DNA of 64,000 bases from NCBI RefSeq assembly GCF_014695575.1, contig NZ_JACJOO010000012.1, positions 1-64,000 of the forward strand. The letters are read 5' to 3'. The notes beneath the pieces are model-generated. The model had not been told where the DNA came from and did not search any database. It saw only the letters and a list, made by a program, of their open reading frames with translations. This document shows positions 45,883 to 55,800 of the stretch, one piece after another. This DNA comes from Leptolyngbya sp. FACHB-8 (GTDB taxonomy: Bacteria > Cyanobacteriota > Cyanobacteriia > Elainellales > Elainellaceae). The position numbers were made by a program, and so were the translations under genes. Positions within the stretch are counted from its first letter, which is position 1; each line of letters starts with the position of its first letter.

Positions 45883-47063
45883 CGAGCTAATGACACACAT
45901 GAACAAAGCTATAACTAATTCGAGTCGGAGGTATTTGAGAAGCTTATTTTTCGTGGTTAATCTGTGTTTTTCTAATGCTCTAACGCTCACTACTCTACTC
46001 TGACCCACATACCATCGGAACAGCCGGATTGTTCGCCGGTAAATAATTGAATTATTAATTTTTGTGCATATTTTTTGGCGGAAAACAGTTTTTTCAAGAT
46101 TATCTGGGCATTTTTCAATGCTTGGATGTTGTAATACGTGGAATACTCTATGCTTATTCTAGGTAATTCTATTGTTGATTAAGGAATTCCACGGAGATGC
46201 TCCTTCCGGAGAATGTTCTATCATATCTATTAGTTCCTGCAGGAATGCTGAATCGGTCTATCTACCTTTGTGTTTCTACTTGACCTATCATCTGTAGGGA
46301 ATCTACCTGAAGCTTTTAAGGAATCTGGGGAATTGCGCGTAAACCCATTATTTATTCGAATGGGTATTCACTCACCGGATAGCGGTAATATGCTGTTTAT
46401 AGAGCCTGGAATAATCGATCGACAGGCTTTTGTGACCTGGAGTTGAAAACCTTAGAAATCTCTAGCTATTGTGGGAGGTTCCTAAGAGTTAAGCAACTGT
46501 TAGTTTGGCAACCAGATTGAACTCATTCTTCTACGGAAGAGGTGTTCAACCTATTCCATCTAAAGTTCCAGTAAAAATTCCCCTTCCTACTTCTCAGTTA
46601 AGGGTCAAGGGCTATGCCCTTTTGCATCATGCCACGGCCTGCACGGCAGTACTAAACCCTCTTTTTTGATGTTATATCAACGTTTACGTTAAAGAGACGT
46701 GAGCTTGCACTCAAGTAGTGGCTTACTTCTACATGCGTTCCAAAAGTTTATAAAAGCTATGAGAAAGCAGGCTAAAAGCATCTCAGTGAATTGGCTTAAC
46801 CCTGCGCTTTCGCTTGTTCGTACAAATTGGTTTTCCATAACACCGAACTTAGACCTGTATCCCGTATCCCCAGGTAATTAGCCTATCTGTAAACATCACC
46901 CCCTTATAACACTAAGTACTTTGCCAATGTTTTCTCAACATATTTCTTCCGTTTGGGAATTTTTCACAACCTCTGTTTCTTTCTGTTTCCATGGCAAAGT
47001 GACGTCAGTGATTCCTGCATCTTCGTGAAACGTTGTGTATCCCTTAGCAAGCAGTTGGCGGTA
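45883..47063. other. Long gene-free region before the chemotaxis-like operon
   Basis: About 1.2 kb without a convincing ORF. A short AAGGGC-TAT-GCCCTT stem followed by TTG lies near 46606-46622. A 60-codon ORF at 46699-46881 has poor composition. The base composition is more A/T rich and HIP1 sites are absent, unlike the genes around it. Confidence 0.55.
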
Positions 47064-48272
47064 ATGTCTTACACTTTTGAGTCGCTCGTTACGCTAAAAA
47101 AGAAGCAATTCACAGGTCAGCTGTTGCTTTCTAGTGACGGCGATGAGCAGTGGACGTTCTACATATTTTTAGGGCGTTTGCTCTACGGTACCGGGGGGCA
47201 GCATTCCGTCAGGAGGCTTTACCGCCACCTCTTCAAAGCATCAGATGAACTGACTTCGGATGCTGTAAGGAAGTTGCAGGGAGAAATTGACCATGATTCT
47301 GTATCTTGCTGGGAGTATGAGTTTCTTCTGTATCTAGTCAGAAGGTCCTATTTGACTCCGGCCCAGGTCTCCAAAGTTATTCATGGGATCTTGAGTGAAA
47401 TCTTCTTTGATGTTGCTCATCATGAACCGATCAAACATAGGATGCAAACAGATCTGCTCATTCAGAAGCAATTAGGGCTCATCGATCCAGCCCAATTATT
47501 AGAACACCAACGTCCTCTCTGGAAGCGATGGCAGGAGGCCCATCTTGAGATCTACTCAATGAATCTTGCACCCGTGATTCGGGATAGCGAAAGATTGAAG
47601 CAGGATACCTCGTCCAAAGTTTATAAAACGTTGATTGAGCTCTTTAATGGGCAACGTACCCTCTGGGATGCCGTTACGATGACAAACCGATCGCCCATTG
47701 ATGTAATGCGATCGCTCCTTCCTTACATACAAACAGGCATCATTGAGCTAGTGGATCTGCCTGACTTCCTGCCTCCTACTATTCCAAAATCCTTGCCTCC
47801 TGTCATCCCCCCACGAGCTAGCCAACCCGAACCTGCTCAGGTTCCGAAGCCAAAGCAAGCGCTAGTTGTCTGTGTTGATGACAGTGCCTGGGTTTGCAAT
47901 ACCCTTGAAAAAGTAGTGACACGAGCAGGTTATCGGTTTCTTGCCATTCAAGATCCACTACGGGCTATTCCAACCCTATTAACTCAGAAACCACAACTGA
48001 TTTTGCTCGATCTCCTGATGCCCAACACAAATGGCTATGAGATTTGCAGTCAGCTTCGTCGTATATCTGCTTTTCGTGAAACGCCGATTGTTATCCTCAC
48101 AGGTAATGATGGCATCGTCGATCGTGTGCGTGCGAAGTTAGTGGGAGCAACTGACTTTTTAAGTAAAAGTGTTAACTATACCCAGTTAATGGCAGCTCTT
48201 AATAAATACCTTCTTGAGGAAGATGCACAACCCTTGTTATTAAAGAAGTCAGCTGTGAACAGAGACCTATGA
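47064..48272 (+). CDS. PatA-type response regulator (PATAN domain plus receiver)
   Basis: About 402 residues from ATG 47064. The N-terminal part (about 5-250) matches the PATAN arrangement of PatA/PixG/PilG-type regulators (FTGQLLLSSDGDEQWTFYIF, LGRLLYGTGGQHSVRRLYR). A Pro-rich linker (about 245-275) leads to a receiver (about 278-400) with CVDDSAWVCNT and phospho-Asp in LILLDLLMPNTNG. It has no DNA-binding domain. It is first in the operon; its stop overlaps the next start (ATGA). Likely signals to pilus motors or other partners downstream of CheA. An ORF start at 46953 would add an unsupported tail. Confidence 0.86.
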   Translation: MSYTFESLVTLKKKQFTGQLLLSSDGDEQWTFYIFLGRLLYGTGGQHSVRRLYRHLFKASDELTSDAVRKLQGEIDHDSVSCWEYEFLLYLVRRSYLTPAQVSKVIHGILSEIFFDVAHHEPIKHRMQTDLLIQKQLGLIDPAQLLEHQRPLWKRWQEAHLEIYSMNLAPVIRDSERLKQDTSSKVYKTLIELFNGQRTLWDAVTMTNRSPIDVMRSLLPYIQTGIIELVDLPDFLPPTIPKSLPPVIPPRASQPEPAQVPKPKQALVVCVDDSAWVCNTLEKVVTRAGYRFLAIQDPLRAIPTLLTQKPQLILLDLLMPNTNGYEICSQLRRISAFRETPIVILTGNDGIVDRVRAKLVGATDFLSKSVNYTQLMAALNKYLLEEDAQPLLLKKSAVNRDL

Positions 48273-48631
48273 TGAACACAATTCTAATTGTTGATGATTC
48301 TATGACTGACCTTCATATCACTCAAATTTCTTTGCAGCAGGCAGGTTTTTTAGTCGTGACAGCTCGTAGTGAACAGGAGGCAAAAGCACAAATTGCTAAT
48401 CAAAAACCCGATTTGATTGTCCTTGATGTTGTATTACCTGATCGTAGTGGTTTCGAGCTATGCCGTGCCCTAAAAGGTGAAGAAAAAACCAAGAAAATTC
48501 CTGTTGTAATGTGTTCAAGCAAAAGTACTAAGATGGATAGGTATTGGGGCTTGCAGCAGGGTGCTGATGCATATATTGCAAAGCCAATTCAAACAGAAGA
48601 ATTACTCAAAACTGTGCAAAAGCTATTGTAG
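48269..48631 (+). CDS. CheY-like receiver (PilH/PixH type)
   Basis: A 120-residue single receiver domain: acidic pocket LIVDDSMTDL, phospho-Asp in LIVLDVVLPDRSG, conserved Thr/Ser position CSSKSTK, and Lys in AYIAKPIQT. It overlaps the PatA-type gene by four bases. It is a close relative of the receiver at 48716, sharing the DDSMTDL and LDVVLPDRSGFELC segments. Confidence 0.9.
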   Translation: MMNTILIVDDSMTDLHITQISLQQAGFLVVTARSEQEAKAQIANQKPDLIVLDVVLPDRSGFELCRALKGEEKTKKIPVVMCSSKSTKMDRYWGLQQGADAYIAKPIQTEELLKTVQKLL

Positions 48632-48715
48632 TTTTTGCCGCTTCTTTGGGTATTCTATTATCGAGTTTTTGTAATTACTGGAAATCACCTAATCGTCTAT
48701 CTTGGGAGGGATAAT

Positions 48716-49075
48716 ATGGGTACGATTCTTGTCATTGATGATTCTATGACTGATCTACAAGTAGCTAAGAGTTCACTTCAGCAGGCTGGATTTTCAGTGG
48801 TTACAGCTGGTAGTGAAGAAGAGGCAAAGGCGCGTATTGCCGCGCAAAAACCAGATCTCATTGTATTAGATGTGGTGTTGCCCGATCGCAGTGGTTTTGA
48901 ACTTTGCCGTGATTTGAAAGAGGAAGATGCCACTCAGAAAATTCCTATCATTATGTGCTCCACAAAAGGGGGCAAGATGGATAAATATTGGGGTATGCAG
49001 CAGGGAGCCGATGTTTATCTTGCCAAACCCATTGACACTGATGAACTGATCAGAAGCGTTCAAAAACTAATTTAG
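48716..49075 (+). CDS. CheY-like receiver, tandem duplicate
   Basis: A 119-residue receiver (LVIDDSMTDLQVA, phospho-Asp in LIVLDVVLPDRSG, Lys in VYLAKPIDT). GGGAGGG precedes ATG 48716, so the upstream extension to 48635 is not used. It is nearly parallel to the receiver at 48269 and lies 84 bp after it, so a tandem gene duplication is likely. Two similar CheY-like outputs could compete for the same CheA. Confidence 0.9.
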   Translation: MGTILVIDDSMTDLQVAKSSLQQAGFSVVTAGSEEEAKARIAAQKPDLIVLDVVLPDRSGFELCRDLKEEDATQKIPIIMCSTKGGKMDKYWGMQQGADVYLAKPIDTDELIRSVQKLI

Positions 49076-49085
49076 TCGAATTTTG

Positions 49086-49112
49086 AGTTAGGTGGGCATT
49101 GCCCACCTAACT
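49086..49112. repeat. Perfect 12-bp hairpin
   Basis: AGTTAGGTGGGC and GCCCACCTAACT around loop ATT, ten bases after the receiver stop. No T-run follows. It may attenuate transcription into the CheW gene. Confidence 0.7.
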
Positions 49113-49193
49113 TCTGTAGGTTGAAATATTAGTAGATCGTGTAGTAGATGCTGGGCAATGCCTATCCTGCTTGTACATTTTGGCTATCTGGGT

Positions 49194-49267
49194 AGGTTGG
49201 GTTAAGAGACCGTGAAACCCGACAGTAGTGCGTTCTAGTTGGGTTTCGCTGTCTCTTAACCCAACCT
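49194..49267. repeat. Cyanobacterial AGGTTGGGTT inverted repeat
   Basis: AGGTTGGGTTAAGAGACCGT and its complement near 49241-49267 pair around a centre of about 20 bases with one bulge. Such GGTTGGGTT...AACCCAACC repeats are common in cyanobacterial genomes. It separates the receiver genes from the CheW gene. Confidence 0.75.
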
Positions 49268-49412
49268 CTAGCAATGGCCACTTATTGGAGATGTTTGAAA
49301 AGTGCCAGAATGATTGCTCCTGCACAAGGTATGTAGTCAATCAACTTTTCAAATCCTTTCCCCAGGGTGCTTTTCTACCATATGGGCTTATCTATTCCCA
49401 CCTGGGGGCCAG

Positions 49413-49988
49413 ATGTCAGAACAGTTTGTTATTCCGTTGATGCTTAATCAGCTGGAATATTTAACGCAGGTTGATCAATCACAGCGGGGAACCTTACAGT
49501 TTCTTCGCTTCCCCGTCGACGATCGCACCCACGCCATGCTACCCGTCGAACAACTGACGGAGGTGTTAACCCTGGCGTCTGCTCAAGTTGTCCCGATTCC
49601 CGATATGCCTGCCTGGGTGTTGGGGGTTTACAACTGGCGTGGTGAGATTCTCTGGATTGTCGACATGGGGCAATTATTGGGGGTGCGATCGCTCCATCAA
49701 CACTCAACGGTGCTGTCATCCTACATGGTTCTGGTGGCACAACCTCAACGATCGGGTTCATCAGCACGCTTGGGGTTGGCTGTGCGCACGGTGGATGATT
49801 TGCACTGGTGTGATCCATCCGATATTGCCTCACCTCCACCTGCGGTTATTACACCTCATCTGGTTCCCTTTCTAAGAGGCTACACCCTCGGCACCGATGG
49901 TGAAATGCTTTTAGCCCTGGACATAACTCCCCTGTTTGAGGGGCAGCCGTTCGGTTCTGCTGTTTCATCGGGGCTTGCCTCCCTATAG
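49413..49988 (+). CDS. CheW-like adaptor (PixI/PilI type)
   Basis: A 191-residue CheW-domain protein: LQFLRFPVDDRTHAMLPVEQ, VLGVYNWRGEILWIVDMG (the CheW signature), LVAQPQRSG. It would couple the MCP at 50064 to the CheA at 52807. GGGGGCC precedes ATG 49413. Confidence 0.88.
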   Translation: MSEQFVIPLMLNQLEYLTQVDQSQRGTLQFLRFPVDDRTHAMLPVEQLTEVLTLASAQVVPIPDMPAWVLGVYNWRGEILWIVDMGQLLGVRSLHQHSTVLSSYMVLVAQPQRSGSSARLGLAVRTVDDLHWCDPSDIASPPPAVITPHLVPFLRGYTLGTDGEMLLALDITPLFEGQPFGSAVSSGLASL

Positions 49989-50063
49989 TTTGTCTTCCAT
50001 GCACATAGCGCATCAAAAGTCAGCGCCCGTGCCGGTACTGTTCCTCATCTCCCCGATTTACCT

Positions 50064-52535
50064 ATGACTCAAAATATTAATGCATCCGTTGCAAAGGCTC
50101 CCAACGGAAAATCATCCCCCGCACCACTACGGCCTGTCCCCCCCCCTCCCCCCCCTCGTTCTAAGCATCTGCAAGAGCCAGAGGATGATCTCTTGGATCA
50201 CAATTTGAACGATCCACCAGATGGCCCGATTGAGGAGGCTTCCCAACTCAAGGGATTAACCCTCCGGCGGCAGTTGCTCCTCACGGTATTGCCAGTGGCG
50301 TTGATTCCCCTGGCTATTAGCGGTATTGCTGCTAGTGTTTTTGCCTATCAAAATACCTTTAATCGAAGTCTCCAGGAACTAAGAGCAAGGGCAAGCAACA
50401 ACTCCGATCTTGTTGCAAAAGAGATTAATCGCAAATTGGAATTGATGTCATCCATCGCGGTTAATCCGCTCATATACGGAACAGCACGTGTAGCGTCTAC
50501 ACAGGTTGACGCGCAAAGACTCACACGAGTTCCTGCTTCACAGCTTGAATACCGTTTTAGAGCTACGAGAACCCTACAATCAGGTACAGCTCTAAGTCAG
50601 TATTTACAAGTTTTGGAAAGACAAGACAGTTTGTCTAAAGTCTTCTTTACCAACCGTCAAGGTATGAGTGTTGCAGCCAGCCGTCTACCTAAAGCCTTCT
50701 ACAATGCAGACCAGGGGTGGTGGCAACAAACTAAACAAAAAGGTGTTTACATTACCAGTCCAGTCACAGATGGAACGGCTCTGGTAACCGAAGGGATGGA
50801 GATCAGCATGATACTGACAGATCCCAGCACAAATGGATTTGTCGGTGTTTTAAGTGGAATTGTTGAAGCGGATGTTTTTGATCAGAGTTTGACCGCTCGA
50901 AACCAACAGCTCCATGAAACGCTGGGTCAGAAGGGCGATCCCATCTTGCAGTTTCTCAGTGATAAAAACGAAGTTTTTAGAACCATTGACAAAACTGGGG
51001 TGATTACACAGACAGGCATTATTGGTGGCAATACTGTTTTGGGCAAGGTCAATGCTTTCCGCCAAACCTTAGCCAATTCAGCCAAGTCCTCCGAAATTAT
51101 TCTATCTGAACCCTTTGTAACGGATGGACGAGAGGTGCAGTTATCCAGTATTCCTGGCACCGATTGGATTATGGTTCTCTCGGTAGATGAAGAGGCGCTA
51201 TCCACCGCTGCGCGGCAACTGTCTCTGATTTTTATTAGTTTGGTTCCTATTTTGGCGGCCATTGCAGTTGCCGCTGTGATTGTGTTAGCACGTCGTTTGT
51301 CACAACCGCTGGGTGAGCTGGCGTATACTGCAAGCCAGGTAGCAGAGGGCGATCTTGACATTCAAGCTCAGGTACAAGGAACGATTGAAAGCCAAACCCT
51401 GGCACAAACCTTCAACAATCTGGTCGTACGGGTTAAAGAGCTGCTCAGGAGCCAGGAAGAAGCCGCTAGAGAACAATTAAACGCTCAAATGGAAGCGGCT
51501 CGACAACAAACGGAATATGCAAGACAACAGCAGGAGGCTAAAGAATTTCTACAAAACCGAGCTTTGGAATTGCTGATGGAAGTAAGCCCTCTTCGAGAAG
51601 GGGATCTGACCATTCGAGCAAACGTGACTGAAGATGAAATTGGTACGATCGCTGACTCCTACAACGCAACGATCAGCAGTTTGAAACGGATTGTGGCTCA
51701 AGTGCAATCGGTAGCTGTACGGGTAGCCCATGCTGCTGAGGAGAACCAGGATTCCCTAACCGAATTAACAGGGGATGCACAACAACAAGCAAACTCAGTA
51801 CAACAAGCTCTCAATCGAATTGAAGAAATGAGCCGTTCCATTCAGATGGTGGCCCAGGGAGCTCAAGAAGCACAACAGGCGGTACGTATTGCTAATGAAA
51901 CAGTAATCCAGGGCGATGCTGCTATGAACCGTACTGTTGAAGGAATTATGGCAATTCGAGAGACGGTGGCAGAAACGGCGAAGAAGGTGAAACAGTTAGG
52001 GGAATCGTCTCAAAAGATTTCCAAGGTGGTGAACCTGATTGGCACCTTTGCTGCACAAACCAACTTGCTGGCGTTGAACGCATCCATTGAGGCCGCCCGT
52101 GCTGGGGAAGAAGGCCGAGGCTTTGCAGTGGTTGCTGACGAAGTGCGCTCTCTGGCTCGTCAATCCGCGAAAGCAACCGCAGAAATTGAACAGTTGGTGG
52201 CTAGCATTCAGACGGAAACCAACGAAGTGGTCTCCGCAATGGAAGAAGGGACACAGCAGGTTGTTACGGGGACGCAACTCGTTGAAGAAACTCGCCAGAG
52301 CTTGAATCAGATTGCGAAAGCGAGTGAACAGATTAGCCAGCTGGTACAGACGATTACAGAAGCGGCGATCGCCCAGTCTGAAAACTCAGCGCTGGTATCT
52401 GAAACCATTACAAGTGTGGCAGGGCTAGCAAACAATACATCGGTTCGGGCTAGCACACTACTGGAAACCTTCCAGGATTTGTTAAGTGTGGCTCAAGACC
52501 TCCAGACTACGGTTTCACAATTTAAGTTGAACTAG
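50064..52535 (+). CDS. Methyl-accepting chemotaxis protein (PilJ/HmpD-like)
   Basis: An 823-residue transducer. A Pro-rich cytoplasmic tail ([15 protein letters not shown]) precedes TM1 (about 71-95), a periplasmic Cache-like sensory domain (about 96-385), TM2 (about 386-412), HAMP (about 412-465), a second helical segment and the signalling domain with hairpin tip around residue 664 ([20 protein letters not shown]). No GAF or phytochrome-like chromophore site is present, so it is not PixJ-like. The Cache domain points to a chemical ligand. Part of the seven-gene operon. Confidence 0.9.
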   Translation: MTQNINASVAKAPNGKSSPAPLRPVPPPPPPRSKHLQEPEDDLLDHNLNDPPDGPIEEASQLKGLTLRRQLLLTVLPVALIPLAISGIAASVFAYQNTFNRSLQELRARASNNSDLVAKEINRKLELMSSIAVNPLIYGTARVASTQVDAQRLTRVPASQLEYRFRATRTLQSGTALSQYLQVLERQDSLSKVFFTNRQGMSVAASRLPKAFYNADQGWWQQTKQKGVYITSPVTDGTALVTEGMEISMILTDPSTNGFVGVLSGIVEADVFDQSLTARNQQLHETLGQKGDPILQFLSDKNEVFRTIDKTGVITQTGIIGGNTVLGKVNAFRQTLANSAKSSEIILSEPFVTDGREVQLSSIPGTDWIMVLSVDEEALSTAARQLSLIFISLVPILAAIAVAAVIVLARRLSQPLGELAYTASQVAEGDLDIQAQVQGTIESQTLAQTFNNLVVRVKELLRSQEEAAREQLNAQMEAARQQTEYARQQQEAKEFLQNRALELLMEVSPLREGDLTIRANVTEDEIGTIADSYNATISSLKRIVAQVQSVAVRVAHAAEENQDSLTELTGDAQQQANSVQQALNRIEEMSRSIQMVAQGAQEAQQAVRIANETVIQGDAAMNRTVEGIMAIRETVAETAKKVKQLGESSQKISKVVNLIGTFAAQTNLLALNASIEAARAGEEGRGFAVVADEVRSLARQSAKATAEIEQLVASIQTETNEVVSAMEEGTQQVVTGTQLVEETRQSLNQIAKASEQISQLVQTITEAAIAQSENSALVSETITSVAGLANNTSVRASTLLETFQDLLSVAQDLQTTVSQFKLN

Positions 52536-52552
52536 GATCTGCTTGAAAGGTC

Positions 52553-52741
52553 ACTTTTTTGTGCACTTTGTGTCACAAAAATGAGCTTTTCAGCCAGTTC
52601 TCAAACACGTCTTAGTGCCACGTCAATTTTTAGGGGTTGACTATCGGACACTAAAAATTAAATTTCAGGGTTTTTGTGGGATTTTCGCTTCCACAAAAAC
52701 TCTGAAAAGGTCACAAAAACTAAATTTAAGAGTTTTTGTGA
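52553..52741. repeat. Nested T-rich inverted repeats before cheA
   Basis: The leader has TTTCAGGGTTTTTGTGG at 52663-52679 paired with CCACAAAAACTCTGAAA at 52691-52707, and further TTTTTGTG/CACAAAAA blocks at about 52553-52590 and 52708-52741. A CTAAAAA/TTTTTAG pair lies at 52627-52657. Alternative pairings are possible between the blocks. Confidence 0.65.
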
Positions 52742-52806
52742 AATTGAAGACCTGACACAAAACTTTTGAAAGGCCGCTTCAAGTAAAGCTGAACCAGAGC
52801 GACTCT

Positions 52807-55800
52807 ATGGCAATCCATCCCGACATCCGCGATGAAGCATTTCTTTTCTTTGTGCAGGAAGCGCCTGAGCTGTTGCAAATTATTGAAGCCGAACTGCTGG
52901 AGATTCGTCAGGAGTGTACAGTTGAACGGGTTCATGCCTTGATGCGAGCTGCCCACACCATTAAAGGGGGTTCGGCCAACGTCGGTTTAGAGGCGATTAA
53001 GACCATCGCTCATCGGCTAGAAGATTACTTTCGTTGTCTCTATAACTCTGATTTGCAAGTCGATGAAGCTTTAGAACGGCTCTTCCTACAAGCGTATGAT
53101 TGCCTTCGTAATCCCCTGCTAGAAGCTATTCAGTTAGGCGATCGCTGGGAGGAGGGGGAGTCAGCCCTCACGGCTGCTGAGCCCATTTTTGCCGAACTCC
53201 AGGAGCGACTGGCCGACTTTATTACTGGCGAAGACCATCTGCCCAGTGTGGCTGAAATGGGAATTGATATCGTCAAAAACATCTTTGAAACGGATGTTGC
53301 CCAGGCTTTGGAGCGGTTGGAATCAATCGAAGGGGATGAGCAACTCATTGGAGGTGAACTGCGTGCCCAGGCGGAGGTGTTTGAGGGAATTGCGGAACTC
53401 TTTAATTTACCCGGACTGACTCAGATTGCCCATCTCATTTTGGCTGCCCTGGAAGCGGAGCCCAATCGTGCCAGTGAGTTGTTTCCCATTGCAATGGAAA
53501 ACTTTAAGGCGGCACACCATGCGGTTCTGGGGGGCGATCGCTCCCAAGGAGGTACCCCCTCCCCTGCTCTACAAAGCTTTGTTCAGAGCAAGGGGGAGGA
53601 AGACCCCATCTCGCCTGACGATATCCCGTCCGATGAGCTGTGGCTCGGCTCATCGGGCTTTTTTAATGAAGGTCCATCCTGGTTTGAAATGCCTGCTCTG
53701 AGGGATGCGGTGCCCGATGATTCTTGCTTCAGCAGTACGGAAAGCTTTCTATCCAATGAAGGTGGCGATCGCTCCTATACGGATCTAGAGAGCGTTTTCG
53801 ATCCGGAGGATATGCCAACCTTTGATCCAAATGATACGGGTTTGGAGAGCATTTTTAGCACTCAGGATGTCTCAGTCTTTGATTCAGATGATGCAAATCT
53901 GGAGAGCGTTTTTAGTATAGAAGACACCTCAGTTTTTGATTCAGGTAATGCAAATCTGGAAAGCGTTTTCAGTATAGAGGATACCTCAATCTTTGATTCG
54001 GGTGATGCAAATCTGGAAAGCGTTTTTGGTGTAGAAGATGCCTCAACTTTTGCGGATGATACAGATTTAGAGAGTGTTTTTGGTGTAGAAGATGCCCCAA
54101 CTTTTGCAGATGATGCGGATGTGGATAGCGCTTTCAGCCCTCAGGAAACCTCAGTTTTGAATTCAGGTGATGTCGATCTGGAAAGCGTTTTCAGCATCCA
54201 GGGTCTTCCAACTACTAATCCAAATGATGCGGGTTTGGAGAGTGTTTTCAATTTGCAAGATACCTCAGTCTTTGATGCGAGCGAGGTGGATCTAGAAAGC
54301 GTTTTCAGTCTACAGGACACCTCATCCTTTGGTTCGGATGAGCCTGATTTGTTGACGGAATTGGAGAGTGTTTTTGCAGCGGAAGATCTCCAGGCTGTCG
54401 AGAGCGATGTTCTATCCACCTCTGTAACGGATTTGGAGAGCGGCTTCATTCCTGACAACACTCCGCCTTTTTTAGAGGAAGGACTTACCTCGGCAGCCGA
54501 ATCCTCTCCAGAAGCTCTGTTTGTAGAGGCACCTCCTACAGAGTCACTTCGTGCAGAAGAGCAGCCCAGCAATGAACAGGGCAATGTTGGATCAACAGGT
54601 ACAGGCCATACAAATTTAGTTGGGTCGGCTATCGCTGCTATTCAGCAAAGCTTTGACCAATTACCCATTGTGTCAGAGCCAGCACCGGTTGAACTTCATC
54701 CCACTAAAGCTACAAATACGACGGCCAAAACGAATAGCGCCCAACCCTCACAAAACACGGCGAATAATAACCAAATTTCTGTACGACTAAACCTGGATCA
54801 ATTGGAACGGATCAGCAACCAGCTTGGGGAGTTATCCATTAACCGCAACAGCTTATCGTTGCAGAATGAACAACTTCAGGAAACCTTGCAGGAACTGCGG
54901 CGACGCTTTGGCAAGTTTTTAACGATTGGTACCCAATTACAGGTACATCTAAATAAGTTGCTTGTTAGCCCAGAACGCTATCAGAAAAATTATTCGGCAG
55001 CAACCCAGGAGCGATCGCCGGTACCCACGATCATTCTGGAAAAAGGCACCGACCTATCCTACCGGGCTGCGTTTGATACCCTGGAACTCGATCGCTATAA
55101 CGAAGTCTACAACTTGCTACAGGAGGCAACAGAATCTATCCAGCAATTGGATGAAGCTGTCGAGGATGTGACCCTGTTTGCTGAGCAGAGCGATCGCGGT
55201 TTAGAGCAACAGCGGCAAATTTTGACCGTGTTGCGGGATGAACTGATGTGGGCCAGAATGTTGCCTCTGGGTAACATTCTCAACCGCTTTCCACGTCAAA
55301 TTAAAGAGCTATCTTACCAATACAAAAAGCCTGTTGCCCTTAAACTGACAGGAACTGAAGTATTGGTTGATAAAGTTGTTTTGGAAAAGCTCTACGATCC
55401 TCTGTTGCATTTGTTACGTAATGCCTTTGACCATGGAATAGAACCCAGTGATGATCGAAAACAGCAGGGTAAACCTGAGCAGGGAAGTATTCACATTCGG
55501 GTTTATCATCGAGGTAGCCGTACCGTTATTGAAATAGAAGATGATGGACGGGGTATTAATTTTGAACGTATTCGGGCAAAAGCGATAGACAATGGCTTGC
55601 TCACGACAGAAGTAGCCAAAACGGTTTCCAATGAACGTCTATTGAATTTAATTTTTGAACCCGGTTTCTCCACCGCATCGCAGGTCAGTGAGCTATCCGG
55701 GCGGGGTGTGGGGTTGGATATTGTGCGGGCGCAAATTCAATCGCTCAAGGGCAGCATTTCTGTCAACAGCAAACCGGGAAAGGGAACCCTTTTTACCCTC

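Noticed and set aside
45703-46008. 101-codon ORF on minus
   Set aside because: It runs through the GGACAG hairpin element and has no start signal or protein-like pattern.
46699-46881. 60-codon ORF on plus
   Set aside because: No ribosome binding site and no family pattern; treated as chance.
53782-54447. Non-coding tandem repeat or assembly artefact in cheA
   Set aside because: The frame is open across all units and changes favour third positions, so it is a protein repeat.
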